From the NCBI RefSeq assembly GCF_030818545.1, contig NZ_JAUTAH010000001.1, positions 625,001-689,000 of the forward strand: a stretch of DNA of 64,000 bases, given 5' to 3'. This DNA comes from Brevundimonas sp. SORGH_AS_0993. GTDB lineage: Bacteria > Pseudomonadota > Alphaproteobacteria > Caulobacterales > Caulobacteraceae. This document shows, piece by piece, positions 18,838 to 27,116 of the stretch. Both the position numbers and the translations under genes were made by a program. How positions within the stretch are numbered: the stretch's first letter is position 1; every line of letters begins with the position of its first letter. A model generated the notes under the pieces. That model did not search any database. It saw only the letters and a list, made by a program, of their open reading frames with translations, and was not told where the DNA came from.

Positions 18838-19836
18838 ATGCGACAGACTTCCGACCGCCGCGTCCGTGGAGAGGGGAGGGGGCGGGCTTCGCCCGCCGCC
18901 CCGGCGCGCGACGACGCCCCCAAGGCCAGCCTCTATGACGAGGTGACGGCCAGGATCGTCGCCCAGCTCGAGGCGGGCGTCTTTCCATGGGTCCAGCCCT
19001 GGGGCCGACCCGGCGGGGCCGCCCCCGGCCTGCCAAGGAACGCCGCCACCGGGCGACGCTATTCGGGCGTCAACATCCTGCTGTTGTGGGGCGCGGTCAT
19101 CGCCCACGGCTACCCCTCGCAGGACTGGCTCACCTTCAAACAGGCGCTCGCCGCGGGCGGCGCCGTCCGCAAGGGCGAGCGCGGAACCACCGTCGTCTAC
19201 GCCGACCGCTTCACCCCTGAAGCCGAGAAGGAGCGCGCCCGCGAGCGTGGCGAGGACGCCCGCGTCGTGCCCTTCCTCAAGCGCTTCACCGTCTTCAACC
19301 TCGCCCAATGCGAGGGTTTCGGCCGGCTCGCTCCCGAACCATCGCCCCTGCCTGAACGCCGCGCCGTCCCCGCCGCCGAGGCGCTGATCAAGGCGACCGG
19401 CGCGGACTTCCGCATCGGCGGCGACCGGGCCTTCTACGCCCCCGGTCCCGACTACGTCCAAGTCCCGCCGCAACCGGCCTTTCATGATCAGATCAACTAT
19501 TACCGCACGGCGCTGCACGAACTGACCCACTGGACCGGCCATCCGACCCGGCTCCACCGCGACCTCTCGGGCGGGTTCGGATCGGACGCCTACGCCCGCG
19601 AGGAACTGGCGGCGGAAATGGGCGCGGCCTTCCTGTGCGCCGCCCTCGGCATCGTTCCGACCGTCCGCCATGCCGACTATCTGGCGAACTGGCTCGCCGT
19701 CCTGCGCGCCGACAATCGCGCCATCTTCCGCGCCGCCAGCCAAGCCTCCAAGGCCGCCGATTTCCTCATGGCCTTCGCGCCCGATCCAGACGCCGAAGCC
19801 GCGCGCGTCGGGGAAGCGGCGAGGATCGCCGCATGA
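18838..19836 (+). CDS. ardC: ArdC-family antirestriction protein with zincin domain
   Basis: This 332-aa cytoplasmic protein protects incoming DNA from restriction after conjugation. The N-terminal ArdC single-stranded-DNA-binding-like domain (DEVTARIVAQLEAGVFPWVQP, RNAATGRRYSGVNILLLW, WLTFKQALAAGG, VRKGERGTTVVYADRF) spans about 33-160. The C-terminal metalloprotease-like domain follows with HELTH at 227-231 and a downstream Glu in EELAAEMGAAFL as likely third zinc ligand. ATG 18838 follows a GGAGGAA ribosome site; the longer frame from 18628 is not ArdC-like. The stop overlaps the DUF2958 start (ATGA). Confidence 0.9.
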   Translation: MRQTSDRRVRGEGRGRASPAAPARDDAPKASLYDEVTARIVAQLEAGVFPWVQPWGRPGGAAPGLPRNAATGRRYSGVNILLLWGAVIAHGYPSQDWLTFKQALAAGGAVRKGERGTTVVYADRFTPEAEKERARERGEDARVVPFLKRFTVFNLAQCEGFGRLAPEPSPLPERRAVPAAEALIKATGADFRIGGDRAFYAPGPDYVQVPPQPAFHDQINYYRTALHELTHWTGHPTRLHRDLSGGFGSDAYAREELAAEMGAAFLCAALGIVPTVRHADYLANWLAVLRADNRAIFRAASQASKAADFLMAFAPDPDAEAARVGEAARIAA

Positions 19837-20319
19837 TCCTCCTGACCCCCGAACTGCATCCTCCTGACCCCCGAACTGCGCGCCGCCCTGCGCGCCAACG
19901 CCGACGCCCACCGCGACGCTCAGTGCGAAGGGCGGGCCGAACCCGACCCCAAGCCGGTCGTGAAATTCTTCAACCCGGCGGGCGGGGCCACATGGCTCGC
20001 CACCGAACTGGACGCGGACGGCGACACCCTCTTCGGGCTGGCGGACCTCGGGTTCGGCCAACCCGAACTCGGATCGTTCAGCCTGTCCGAACTGGCGGGC
20101 GTCCGCCTGCCGTTCGGCCTCGGCATCGAACGCGACCTGTTGTTCGAGACCCCCTTTTCCCTCTCGGTCTGGGCCGCATGGTCGCGGCGCGCCGGGTCGA
20201 TCCTGTGGGCCGAGCGCCTGTTGCACCGGGCGACCCGCGAGGGCGGCCCCACCCCTGATGATGGAGGCCCCGAAGATCGAGACCCCGAGATTCCGACCGC
20301 CGATCCCGGCGGCGGATGA
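19833..20319 (+). pseudogene. DUF2958 protein gene, frameshifted by a 22-bp duplication
   Basis: DUF2958 proteins are small conserved partners of ArdC in conjugative elements; their function is unknown to me. The natural start ATG 19833 overlaps the ArdC stop. After eight codons a 22-bp tandem duplication (19836-19857 repeated at 19858-19879) throws that frame off. The family sequence (LLTPELRAALRANADA, then VVKFFNPAGGATWLATELDADGD, LPFGLGIERDL) continues in another frame to 20319. In that frame a stop at 19843 and lack of ATG or GTG before GTG 19960 leave only an N-terminally shortened product or a non-canonical start. Either the gene is broken or it needs reversion by repeat loss. Confidence 0.75.
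19836..19879 (+). repeat. 22-bp perfect tandem duplication inside the DUF2958 gene
   Basis: Bases 19836-19857 and 19858-19879 are identical and adjacent. Removal of one unit would restore a single frame from ATG 19833 through the whole DUF2958 domain. 22 is not a multiple of three, which is why the gene is frameshifted. Confidence 0.9.
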
Positions 20320-20414
20320 GCGCGCGGCTCTTTCCGCGCAAATCCCGGCCCCGCCCGTCTTCCGCAGGAACGATCGAACGGACGGGGCCGGTCCACTCCA
20401 AGGAGTAGACCACC

Positions 20415-22199
20415 ATGCAACTCGCAAACATCGACCTTGGCAAGCTCAGCGTCTCCACGCTGAACATGCGCCACGGCAAGACCGCCCCGGACGTGTCCGA
20501 CATCCTGCCCTCCATCCGGGCGCGCGGCGTCCTCGTCCCCCTGCTGGTGCGCCCGTCCGGCGAAGACGAAACCTTCGAGATCGTCGCCGGTCGCCGCCGC
20601 TATTTCGCCTCTCGCACCCTTCTCGAAGAGAGCGGCGAGGTCGATCCGCTGCCGTGCGCCATCATGGAGCCGGGCGACGACGCGGCGGCGCTGGAAGCCT
20701 CCCTGATCGAGAACCTCGCCCGGCTCGATCCCGACGCCGTCACCCAATGGGAAACCTTCACCCGCCTCGTCAAACAGGGCCGCACCATCGAGGACATCGG
20801 CCGGACCTTCGGCCTGACCGATCTCTATGTCCGGCGCATCCTCGCCCTCGGCAATCTCCAGCCCCGCATCCGCGCCCTCTATGCGGCGGACAAGATCGAC
20901 GCCCGCACGGTGCGGTGCCTCACGCTCGCCAGCAAGACCCAGCAAAAGGACTGGCTCGCCCTCCATGACGATCCCGAACAATACGCCCCGACCGGCGCGT
21001 CGTTGAAGGCGTGGCTGTTCGGCGGCCAGTCGATCCCGACCAAGGTCGCCCTCTTCGACCTCGACGCCTATCCGGGCCGGATCAAGACCGACCTGTTCGG
21101 AGAGGACGGCTATTTCGAGGACGCCGACCTGTTCTGGACCTGCCAGAACGAGGCGGTCGCCGCCTTGCGCGACCGCTATCTCGAAGACGGCTGGACCGCC
21201 GTCGAGGTGATGGACGTGGGCGATTATTTCCACGGCTACGAATACGAGAAGACGCCCAAGGCGAAGGGCGGCAAGGTCTTCATCGCCGTCAGCGCGCGGG
21301 GCGAGGTGACGATCCACGAGGGCTATCTGTCGGGCAAGGAGGCCCGCAAGGCGCGCGCCGCCGCCGCCAAGGCCGAGGCGGAAGCGTCAGGCCAGTCCGT
21401 CGCCGCCTTCGGCAAGCCCGAGGTGACAAGCACGATGCAGACCTATCTCGACCTGCATCGTCATGCCGCCGTCCGCGCCGTCCTGACGGACCATCCGGGC
21501 GTCGCCTTGCGGCTCATGGTCGCCCACGCCATCGCCGGCTCGTCGCTCTGGAGCGTCAAGGTCGAGGGCCCGTCCGTCCGCAACGAGGCCGTGGCGGAAA
21601 GCGTCGAAACCTGCCCCGCCGAAACCGCCTTCGACGCCAAGCGCCGCGCGGTCCTCGCCCTGCTGGGCTTCGGCCCCGACGATCCCACAGTGGCGCGCGG
21701 CGGCTTTGGCGAGACCCCGACCGTCGAGGTCTTCGCCCGCCTGATCCCGCTTCCCGACGACGCGGTGATGGCCGTCGCCGCCGTGGTCATGGGCGAAACC
21801 CTGGCGGCGGGCGGGCCGCTCGTCGAGGCGGTGGGCGCCTATCTCAAGGTGGACATGGGCCAGTGGTGGACCCCCGATCCGGTCTTCTTCGACCTGATCC
21901 GCGACCGCCCCGTCGCCAACGCCCTCCTGAAGGACGTGGGCGGCAAGCGGGTCGCGGACGCCAATGTCTCGGACAAGGTGAAGACGCAAAAGGCCATCGT
22001 CCGCGACTTCCTCGACGGCACCAACGACCGGCCCAAGGTCGAGCGCTGGACCCCGAAATGGCTCGCTTTCCCGCCCGCCCGATACACCGACCGGGTCTTC
22101 CCTCCGGTCGAACGGTGGGCGGGCGTCAAGGCCGTGGTCCGACGCCTGCCCCCGCCTGAGGCGCCGGCGCCCCAGCCCTACGTCCTCGCGGCGGAGTAG
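20415..22199 (+). CDS. ParB/RepB/Spo0J-type nuclease-domain protein of the element
   Basis: This is a 594-aa protein. The N-terminal ParB-like domain (about 1-110) shows NMRHGK, IRARGVLVPLLVRP, FEIVAGRRRYFA and ENLARLDPDAVTQWE. A helix-turn-helix segment (RTIEDIGRTFGLTDLYVRRILALG, about 115-140) follows. The remaining about 440 residues are specific to large ParB proteins found in conjugative elements. It probably binds element DNA for maintenance or regulation rather than partitioning with a ParA, since no parA is nearby. ATG 20415 follows AAGGAG. Confidence 0.87.
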   Translation: MQLANIDLGKLSVSTLNMRHGKTAPDVSDILPSIRARGVLVPLLVRPSGEDETFEIVAGRRRYFASRTLLEESGEVDPLPCAIMEPGDDAAALEASLIENLARLDPDAVTQWETFTRLVKQGRTIEDIGRTFGLTDLYVRRILALGNLQPRIRALYAADKIDARTVRCLTLASKTQQKDWLALHDDPEQYAPTGASLKAWLFGGQSIPTKVALFDLDAYPGRIKTDLFGEDGYFEDADLFWTCQNEAVAALRDRYLEDGWTAVEVMDVGDYFHGYEYEKTPKAKGGKVFIAVSARGEVTIHEGYLSGKEARKARAAAAKAEAEASGQSVAAFGKPEVTSTMQTYLDLHRHAAVRAVLTDHPGVALRLMVAHAIAGSSLWSVKVEGPSVRNEAVAESVETCPAETAFDAKRRAVLALLGFGPDDPTVARGGFGETPTVEVFARLIPLPDDAVMAVAAVVMGETLAAGGPLVEAVGAYLKVDMGQWWTPDPVFFDLIRDRPVANALLKDVGGKRVADANVSDKVKTQKAIVRDFLDGTNDRPKVERWTPKWLAFPPARYTDRVFPPVERWAGVKAVVRRLPPPEAPAPQPYVLAAE

Positions 22200-22278
22200 C
22201 TGCCGGACGGGCGGCGGCGCGACCGCCACCCCGTCTTTTTCCTGGCGCGCCTTCAGGCGTCAGCGCGGGAAAAATCGC

Positions 22279-22320
22279 GCGCCGCCCGCGCCCCTTGCGG
22301 GGTTGCGGGCGGCGCATTTT
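22279..22320 (+). terminator. Strong rho-independent terminator after the ParB-domain gene
   Basis: A perfect 11-bp GC stem (22279-22289 with 22305-22315) contains an inner hairpin and is followed by CATTTTTCC. It lies 80 bases after the stop of the ParB-domain gene and before the MucR-like gene. Confidence 0.75.
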
Positions 22321-22391
22321 TCCGTTCCCTCCTGGCCTTTGTCGTCTCGTCTTCGGTCGTCTAATCTCCGGTCTTTCATACCGGGGGTTCC

Positions 22392-22862
22392 ATGACCGAA
22401 GACGCCGCGCCGACCACCGACATCCTCGGCCTGACCGCCGACATCGTCGCCGCCTATCTCGCCAACCACAGCCTCGCGCCCGACGCCGTGCCGGGCCTGA
22501 TCACGGCCACACACGCCGCCTTCGCGGCCCTCCAGGGCGGGGCGGTCGAACCGCCCGCCGAACCGGCCCCGCTCCCCGCCGTCACCGCCCGAAAGTCGCT
22601 CGCCGATCCCGAGGTCATCATCTCCATGATCGACGGCAAACCCTATAAGAGCCTCAAGCGTCACCTCTCCAGCCACGGCCTGAGCCCGGCGGACTATCGC
22701 GCCCGTTACGGCCTCTCCGCCGACTATCCGATGGTGGCCCCGGCCTATTCGGAGCGGCGGCGCGCGGTCGCCCTGTCCCTCGGGCTCGGCCGCAAGCCCG
22801 CCGCGCCTCCGCCGCCGGTCCCCAAGACGACGCGCGGCCGCACGCCGTCGAAGGCCGATTGA
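22392..22862 (+). CDS. MucR/Ros-family transcriptional regulator
   Basis: This 156-aa DNA-binding protein has the MucR core at about residues 70-140: a finger segment (DGKPYKSLKRHLSSHGLSP) followed by YRARYGLSADYPMVAPAY and an SERRRAVALSLGLG tail. At the usual zinc-finger cysteine positions it has Ser and Asp instead, while the histidines remain, so it probably folds without zinc as some rhizobial Ros homologues do. It may control element genes or host surface genes. It is transcribed alone after a strong terminator. Confidence 0.85.
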   Translation: MTEDAAPTTDILGLTADIVAAYLANHSLAPDAVPGLITATHAAFAALQGGAVEPPAEPAPLPAVTARKSLADPEVIISMIDGKPYKSLKRHLSSHGLSPADYRARYGLSADYPMVAPAYSERRRAVALSLGLGRKPAAPPPPVPKTTRGRTPSKAD

Positions 22863-23442
22863 GGATGGCGGCGCGGCGCTCTTCATCCTCTTGACCGGCC
22901 GCGTCGCCCGGGGCGGAGATCGTGCGATGCGCATGGTTCCCGGCGGGATGAGCGTGGCGGAATCCGCAGGCGCGCCGGACCCCGCCCGAGCCTGATCGAC
23001 CACCGGCCGCGTGCCCTCGGCCGCTTCGGCGACGGGCGGGCGGCGCGGCGCTTCCCGCCTTCGGATCGACCGCCTGACGCCGTCGGGGCCGCGCCGGATG
23101 GACGGGCAAACGCACCGATGACGACGACGGCCCCTCGGGCGGGGCGAACGGTTCGGCCGCACGGGCCTGACGGTCGATCGTCTTTCCGTCCGGTCCGCGA
23201 GGCGACCCCGGCGTCGACCGCTCGAACCTGGGGGCGTCGCTGGGCCGCCCGAAACCATCGCGCGGAACTGTTTTCCCCGCCGTGCTTAGCCCGGCTCCTC
23301 GCGGCCGCTTCGCTGCAAAACAGCCCCGCGCTCCGGTCGTCCGCTTCGCTCCCGCCCTGCGGGTTCGGCAATCCCGACGCGCCCCTCTCGGTTCGCTGTC
23401 GCCGGGGATCGGCCTCGGCGCACAGACGAAAGGAACACCATT
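22863..23442. other. 580-bp GC-rich stretch without a supported gene
   Basis: Open frames exist on both strands, but all have the arginine/proline-rich composition expected of random high-GC sequence, and none overlaps a recognisable family. The last 40 bases hold the AAAGGAA ribosome site of the DUF736 gene. I see no clear repeat or RNA structure that explains the length. Confidence 0.45.
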
Positions 23443-23775
23443 ATGTCTTCGCTCGGAACCGTCGTCCGCGACCCCCAGGCCAATGCCTTCACCGGCGGTC
23501 TCGCCCTGCTCGGACGCCGCACCCCGCTGCCCATCGAGATCACGCCCAACGCCGAAAAGCGGCGCGACAACCAGCCCGACTATCGCATCTTCTCCGGGTC
23601 GAGCGAACTGGGCGCGGCCTGGACCAAGGTCGGACGCGAATCGGGACGCGAATATGTCTCCCTGCGCATCTTCCACCCGCAGATCGGCAACCAGGCGATC
23701 TACGCCACCCTCGGCAAGGCCGCCGGTCAGGACGACGACGACGTGTTCGCCATCATCCCCAACGAAGTGCCCTGA
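23443..23775 (+). CDS. DUF736-family protein (first copy)
   Basis: This is a 110-aa conserved protein of conjugative elements, function unknown. It reads as a compact beta-rich domain with LPIEITPNAEKRRDNQPDYRI, GAAWTKVGRESGREYVSLRI and a short acidic C-terminus. ATG 23443 follows an AAAGGAA site. A second, diverged DUF736 gene is present at 53540 at the other end of the element. Confidence 0.82.
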   Translation: MSSLGTVVRDPQANAFTGGLALLGRRTPLPIEITPNAEKRRDNQPDYRIFSGSSELGAAWTKVGRESGREYVSLRIFHPQIGNQAIYATLGKAAGQDDDDVFAIIPNEVP

Positions 23776-23955
23776 TCCTCCCGGCCCCGCGCCGCCCGGC
23801 GCGGGGCCGCCTGTTCCGTTCCCGTTTTCGGCCCCGGACGATTCCTGAGGGCCCCGGAATCGTCCCTGCCGGAGCCGTTGCATCCCGGCTTCACTCGCAC
23901 CGTTCCCGGGCGGCGCGCTTCCCCGCCGTCCGTGACCTCAGCGACGGAGGACGCC

Positions 23956-24195
23956 GTGGACGACGACCCGAACACCCGCGCCGCGCGCGCCAAGCGCGGC
24001 AGCCCCTTCCTCAACACCGCCCAGGCCGCCTTCTACATCGGCCTCGCCAAATCCACCCTGGAGCTGATGCGCCAGCAGGGCGGCGGCCCGCGTTATCGGC
24101 GCCACGGCCGCTTCATCCGCTATCATATCGACGACCTCGAACATTGGTCGCTGACCAATCGCGCCCCCGCCTCGCGGAGCGGCCACGATGACTGA
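23956..24195 (+). CDS. AlpA/excisionase-type helix-turn-helix protein
   Basis: This is a 79-aa winged-helix protein of the MerR/excisionase type. FLNTAQAAFYIGLAKSTLELM forms the helix-turn-helix and PRYRRHGRFIRYHIDDLEHW the wing. GTG 23956 follows GGAGG at 5-base spacing; a longer frame from 23878 adds no recognised sequence. Such proteins act in element excision or in control of transfer genes. The stop overlaps the S26 peptidase start by 8 bases, so the pair is probably co-translated. Confidence 0.82.
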   Translation: MDDDPNTRAARAKRGSPFLNTAQAAFYIGLAKSTLELMRQQGGGPRYRRHGRFIRYHIDDLEHWSLTNRAPASRSGHDD

Positions 24196-24757
24196 GCCCC
24201 GCCGCCCGTCGCCGGTCCGCTGGCAGCCGCCGCTCCGCCGCGACCGGCGCGACCGGGCGCGGCGCTGGCTCGCCGCCACCGCCGCCGGCCTCGCCCTGGT
24301 CGGTCTCGCGGCGGGCGTCGCCGCCGTCGATCCCGCGCCACGCCTGATCTGGAATCCCTCCGCCAGCGCGCCGGTCGGCCTGTGGCGCATTCACCCCGAG
24401 CCCGTCCGCGTCGGCGACATGGCGCTCGCCCGAACCCCCGTCGCCGTCCGCCGTCTCGCCGCCGAGCGCCGGTATCTGCCGATGAACGTGCCCCTGCTGA
24501 AGCGCGTCGCGGCGGCGGACGGCGACGTCGTCTGCGCCCTCGGACCCTGGCTGTTCGTTAACGGCGACCTCGTCGCCACACGCCGCCAGGCCGACCGGCG
24601 AGGCCGTCCCTTGCCCTGGTGGCGAGGCTGTCGGACCCTCGACGACGACACGATCCTGCTGCTGATGGACGCGCCGGACTCCTTCGACGGGCGCTATTTC
24701 GGGCCGGTCTCGCGCTCCTCGGTGATCGGCCGGGCGACCCCGCTATGGCTTCGCTGA
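24188..24757 (+). CDS. traF: TraF-type S26 signal peptidase
   Basis: This is a 189-aa inner-membrane peptidase with an N-terminal transmembrane segment at about 27-48. The SAPVG motif after NPSA gives nucleophile Ser60. The general base is Lys105 in PLLKRVAAADGD, followed by the FVNGD and RYFGPV boxes. In IncP-type systems TraF processes and cyclises the TrbC pilin, so its target here is probably the TrbC at 44921. It overlaps both neighbours (AlpA-type protein upstream, transglycosylase downstream). Confidence 0.87.
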   Translation: MTEPRRPSPVRWQPPLRRDRRDRARRWLAATAAGLALVGLAAGVAAVDPAPRLIWNPSASAPVGLWRIHPEPVRVGDMALARTPVAVRRLAAERRYLPMNVPLLKRVAAADGDVVCALGPWLFVNGDLVATRRQADRRGRPLPWWRGCRTLDDDTILLLMDAPDSFDGRYFGPVSRSSVIGRATPLWLR

Positions 24758-25428
24758 GGGGCGTCGCCCTCGCCGCGCTGCTGGCGGCGACGGGGCCGGC
24801 CGGGACGGTCGCCGCCACGCCGCCCGCCGCGCAGAGCCCAGTTCCTTTCCCGCCCGCCGTCGAACGCTGGCGTCCGCTGATCGCCGAGGCGTCGCGGCGT
24901 TTCGGCGTTCCCGAGCCCTGGATCGCCGCCGTCATGCAGGCCGAAAGCGCCGGCCGCACCCATCTGAACGGCCGTCCCATCGTCAGCCGGGCGGGCGCCA
25001 TGGGGCTGATGCAGGTCATGCCCGACACCTATGCCGCGATGCGGCGACGCCATGGCCTCGGTCCCGATCCGCACGACCCGCGCGACAACATCCTGGCGGG
25101 AACCGCCTATCTCCGGCTCATGCACGACCGCTTCGGCTATCCCGGTCTGTTCGGGGCCTACAACGCCGGACCCGGCCGCTACGCCGAGCACCTGGCGACC
25201 GGGCGACCGCTTCCCGCCGAGACGCGCGCCTATATCGCCCAGCTCGCCCGCACGCCCGCCGATCCGGCCTTGCCGCCCGCGATCCTCTCTGGCGAGCGGC
25301 TGTTCTTCGCCGTCGGACCCACCCCGTCCACGTCCGCGCAAGGCGCCGCCCCGCCGACGTCCGGCGGCCTGTTCGCTATCCAGCGGAAGACCCCGGCCAC
25401 CGATCGCCCGCCCGACGATCGTCCATAG
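24745..25428 (+). CDS. Lytic transglycosylase, VirB1-like
   Basis: This 227-aa exported murein-degrading enzyme opens the peptidoglycan for the transfer apparatus. A signal peptide covers about 1-24. The SLT domain has catalytic Glu67 (MQAESAG), GAMGLMQVMPDT, NILAGTAYLRLM and YNAGPGRY. ATG 24745 begins the signal peptide; the open frame upstream to 24619 is antisense-like. The start overlaps the traF end by 13 bases. Confidence 0.88.
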   Translation: MASLRGVALAALLAATGPAGTVAATPPAAQSPVPFPPAVERWRPLIAEASRRFGVPEPWIAAVMQAESAGRTHLNGRPIVSRAGAMGLMQVMPDTYAAMRRRHGLGPDPHDPRDNILAGTAYLRLMHDRFGYPGLFGAYNAGPGRYAEHLATGRPLPAETRAYIAQLARTPADPALPPAILSGERLFFAVGPTPSTSAQGAAPPTSGGLFAIQRKTPATDRPPDDRP

Positions 25429-25668
25429 TCTCCGGGGAAGGCGGCGCAGAACGCGCCACCGCTCAATCCGTCTTACGGGGGGAGAGAACGCGCGGCTCCC
25501 TCTCCCCCGCAACGACAATCGGCGGGCCGTGGCTCAGCCGCGATGCGCCTTGCGCCCGCACCACCCCGGCGGATTCTCATTGCCCCCCGTTCCCCCGCTG
25601 CTCGCCGCGAGGCAGGGTTTCAGCGCCGACCCAAGGCGCGGAAACCCCTGACCCAAGGAGCTACGGTC

Positions 25669-26334
25669 ATGCAGTCCGCTTCCATTCCGCCGACCACGCC
25701 GCGCAACCGTATCGCGCGCGGCGATTGCATCCGCATGATGCAGCAACTCGCCAATGACAGCGTCGATCTTGTCGTCACCGATCCCCCCTATCTGTGCCGC
25801 TACACCGACCGATCCGGCCGCACCGTCGCCAATGACGACAACGACGCATGGCTGCGTCCCGCCTTCCGTGAGATCCATCGCGTGCTGCGGCGGGACGGGT
25901 TCGCGGTGAGCTTCTATGGCTGGAGCGCCGTGGACCGTTTCGTCGCCGCCTGGCGCGAAGCGGGGTTCTCGGTCGCAGGCCATATCGTCTTTCGCAAGCG
26001 ATACGCCTCCTCGACCCGGTTCCTGCGCTACGAACACGAACAGGCCTATCTGTTGGCCAAAGGGCGACCGACGCCGCCGCATCAACCTATCGGGGACGTG
26101 ATCGACTGGCCCCGCGCCACGGGCAATCGCCGTCATCCGACCGAAAAGCCCGTGGAGATACTGCGCCCGCTCATCGAGGCGTTCAGCGCTCCCGGCGACG
26201 TGGTGCTGGACCCGTTCTGCGGTTCGGGATCGACGCTTGCGGCGGCGCGGGACGTGGGCCGCGACTTCCTCGGAATCGAACTGGACCCTGCTCACTTCCA
26301 GACCGCCCGCACACGGCTCGGCCTGCAATCCTAG
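25669..26334 (+). CDS. DNA N6-adenine methyltransferase, beta-class
   Basis: This 221-aa enzyme has the catalytic motif DPPY at 38-41 preceding the S-adenosylmethionine motif (DPFCGSGST at 181-189), the beta-class order shared with CcrM. ATG 25669 follows AAGGAG at 8-base spacing. The longer frame from 25543 adds only basic low-complexity sequence. No restriction endonuclease gene accompanies it, so it is likely an orphan that marks element DNA. With ArdC upstream, the element may carry two ways to avoid restriction. The CcrM C-terminal extension is absent. Confidence 0.87.
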   Translation: MQSASIPPTTPRNRIARGDCIRMMQQLANDSVDLVVTDPPYLCRYTDRSGRTVANDDNDAWLRPAFREIHRVLRRDGFAVSFYGWSAVDRFVAAWREAGFSVAGHIVFRKRYASSTRFLRYEHEQAYLLAKGRPTPPHQPIGDVIDWPRATGNRRHPTEKPVEILRPLIEAFSAPGDVVLDPFCGSGSTLAAARDVGRDFLGIELDPAHFQTARTRLGLQS

Positions 26335-26668
26335 ACCAGAAGGCGGGACGGCGGAGCTTGGCCGTCCCGTCGAACGGCGGTGTTCGCCGCGCCGCCTGGA
26401 CGCTGCGGCAGGCGTCGGGACAGGGGCTGTCTGCTCAGGACGGCCCAGCATCCGGGGCGGAACGGGCCGCGTCAAGGACGACGGGGCCCCACCATTTTTC
26501 CCGGCGGATCGCGGGCGTCGCACCCCCTCGACGGTGTGGGCCGCCGGGAAAAATCGTGACCCCCATCGCCGCTGCGCGGTCGCGGACGCGATTGCGTCCG
26601 CGATCCCAGACCCGGCCCGCTCCGCCCCGGAAGGCGACGTCATCCTTCACCAGAAACAGGAGACGACG
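26335..26668. other. 334-bp intergenic stretch with a long inverted repeat
   Basis: No gene is supported. The main structure is a 14-bp perfect inverted repeat (26494-26507 and 26541-26554) separated by 33 bases, with A-runs and T-runs at its outer ends. The end of the stretch carries the AGGAG ribosome site for the small gene at 26669. Confidence 0.5.
26494..26554. terminator. 14-bp inverted repeat, candidate bidirectional terminator
   Basis: ATTTTTCCCGGCGG at 26494-26507 is exactly complementary to 26541-26554. Because the arms start with a T-run on each strand, a folded transcript would end in U residues in both directions. It lies 160 bases after the methyltransferase gene. Confidence 0.6.
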
Positions 26669-26827
26669 ATGACGCTCTTACACCATATCGAGGAACTGCG
26701 GGCCGAGCTTTGGAACTGCAACGACGGCGAGGAATGCCGCCGGATCGAGGCCGAATTGCAGGCCGCCGAGAGGGAGAAGGCGGCGCTGGACGAGGCGTTC
26801 GAGGCCTGGCTGGCGAACCCGAACTGA
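26669..26827 (+). CDS. Small conserved-type protein, unknown function
   Basis: This 52-aa product is predicted to be almost entirely helical, with a heptad-like run (IEELRAELWNCND and then ECRRIEAELQAAEREKAALDEA in pieces) suggesting a short coiled coil. ATG 26669 has a good AGGAG site. It precedes the relaxase by 405 bases. I do not recognise the family; it may be an accessory protein of DNA processing. Confidence 0.6.
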   Translation: MTLLHHIEELRAELWNCNDGEECRRIEAELQAAEREKAALDEAFEAWLANPN

Positions 26828-27024
26828 ACGGGTGTCCATCGGGAGAAGCGGCGTCGCAAGGCGTCGTTTCTCCCTCTTTCCGGTGATCGTCGGACGCCCG
26901 GTTTCCCGTCGAGCGCGTGACGCCGTGGAGCGGGTCGGACGTCTGCGGGCTGGGGTGGCGGAGGCGGCGGGAGGGCGCTGAGGGCCGGAGAATGGGAGGG
27001 AGCGCGTAAGGCAAGATGAAACAA

Positions 27025-27050
27025 CAGCGCCACTTCTCCGAAGTGCGCTG
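27025..27050. repeat. Hairpin upstream of the relaxase, candidate oriT stem-loop
   Basis: The left arm CAGCGCCACTT (27025-27035) pairs with AAGTGCGCTG (27041-27050), with a single bulged C and a 5-base loop. A hairpin next to the relaxase gene is the usual relaxase recognition feature. No nic-site motif could be assigned. Confidence 0.45.
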
Positions 27051-27086
27051 CAAGTATTTGTCTGCACATCGTTTTTTGCGGCCCCG

Positions 27087-27116
27087 ATGGCGCCATGATC
27101 CGGCACATGGCGCCAT
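27087..27116. promoter_or_regulatory. Two ATGGCGCCAT palindromes spaced 20 bp apart
   Basis: Two identical 10-bp palindromes start at 27087 and 27107. The 20-bp period puts both on nearly the same face of the helix, as expected for cooperative binding by a dimeric regulator. They lie 117-146 bases before the relaxase start and could be an operator for transfer genes. Confidence 0.5.

Noticed and set aside
18434..20427. Long - strand frames opposite ArdC and DUF2958
   Set aside because: They are shadows of + strand element genes, with glycine-rich nonsense composition.
23118..24191. A 357-codon + frame across the DUF736 and AlpA-type genes
   Set aside because: The product is dominated by Arg, Pro and His and overlaps two recognised genes in other frames.
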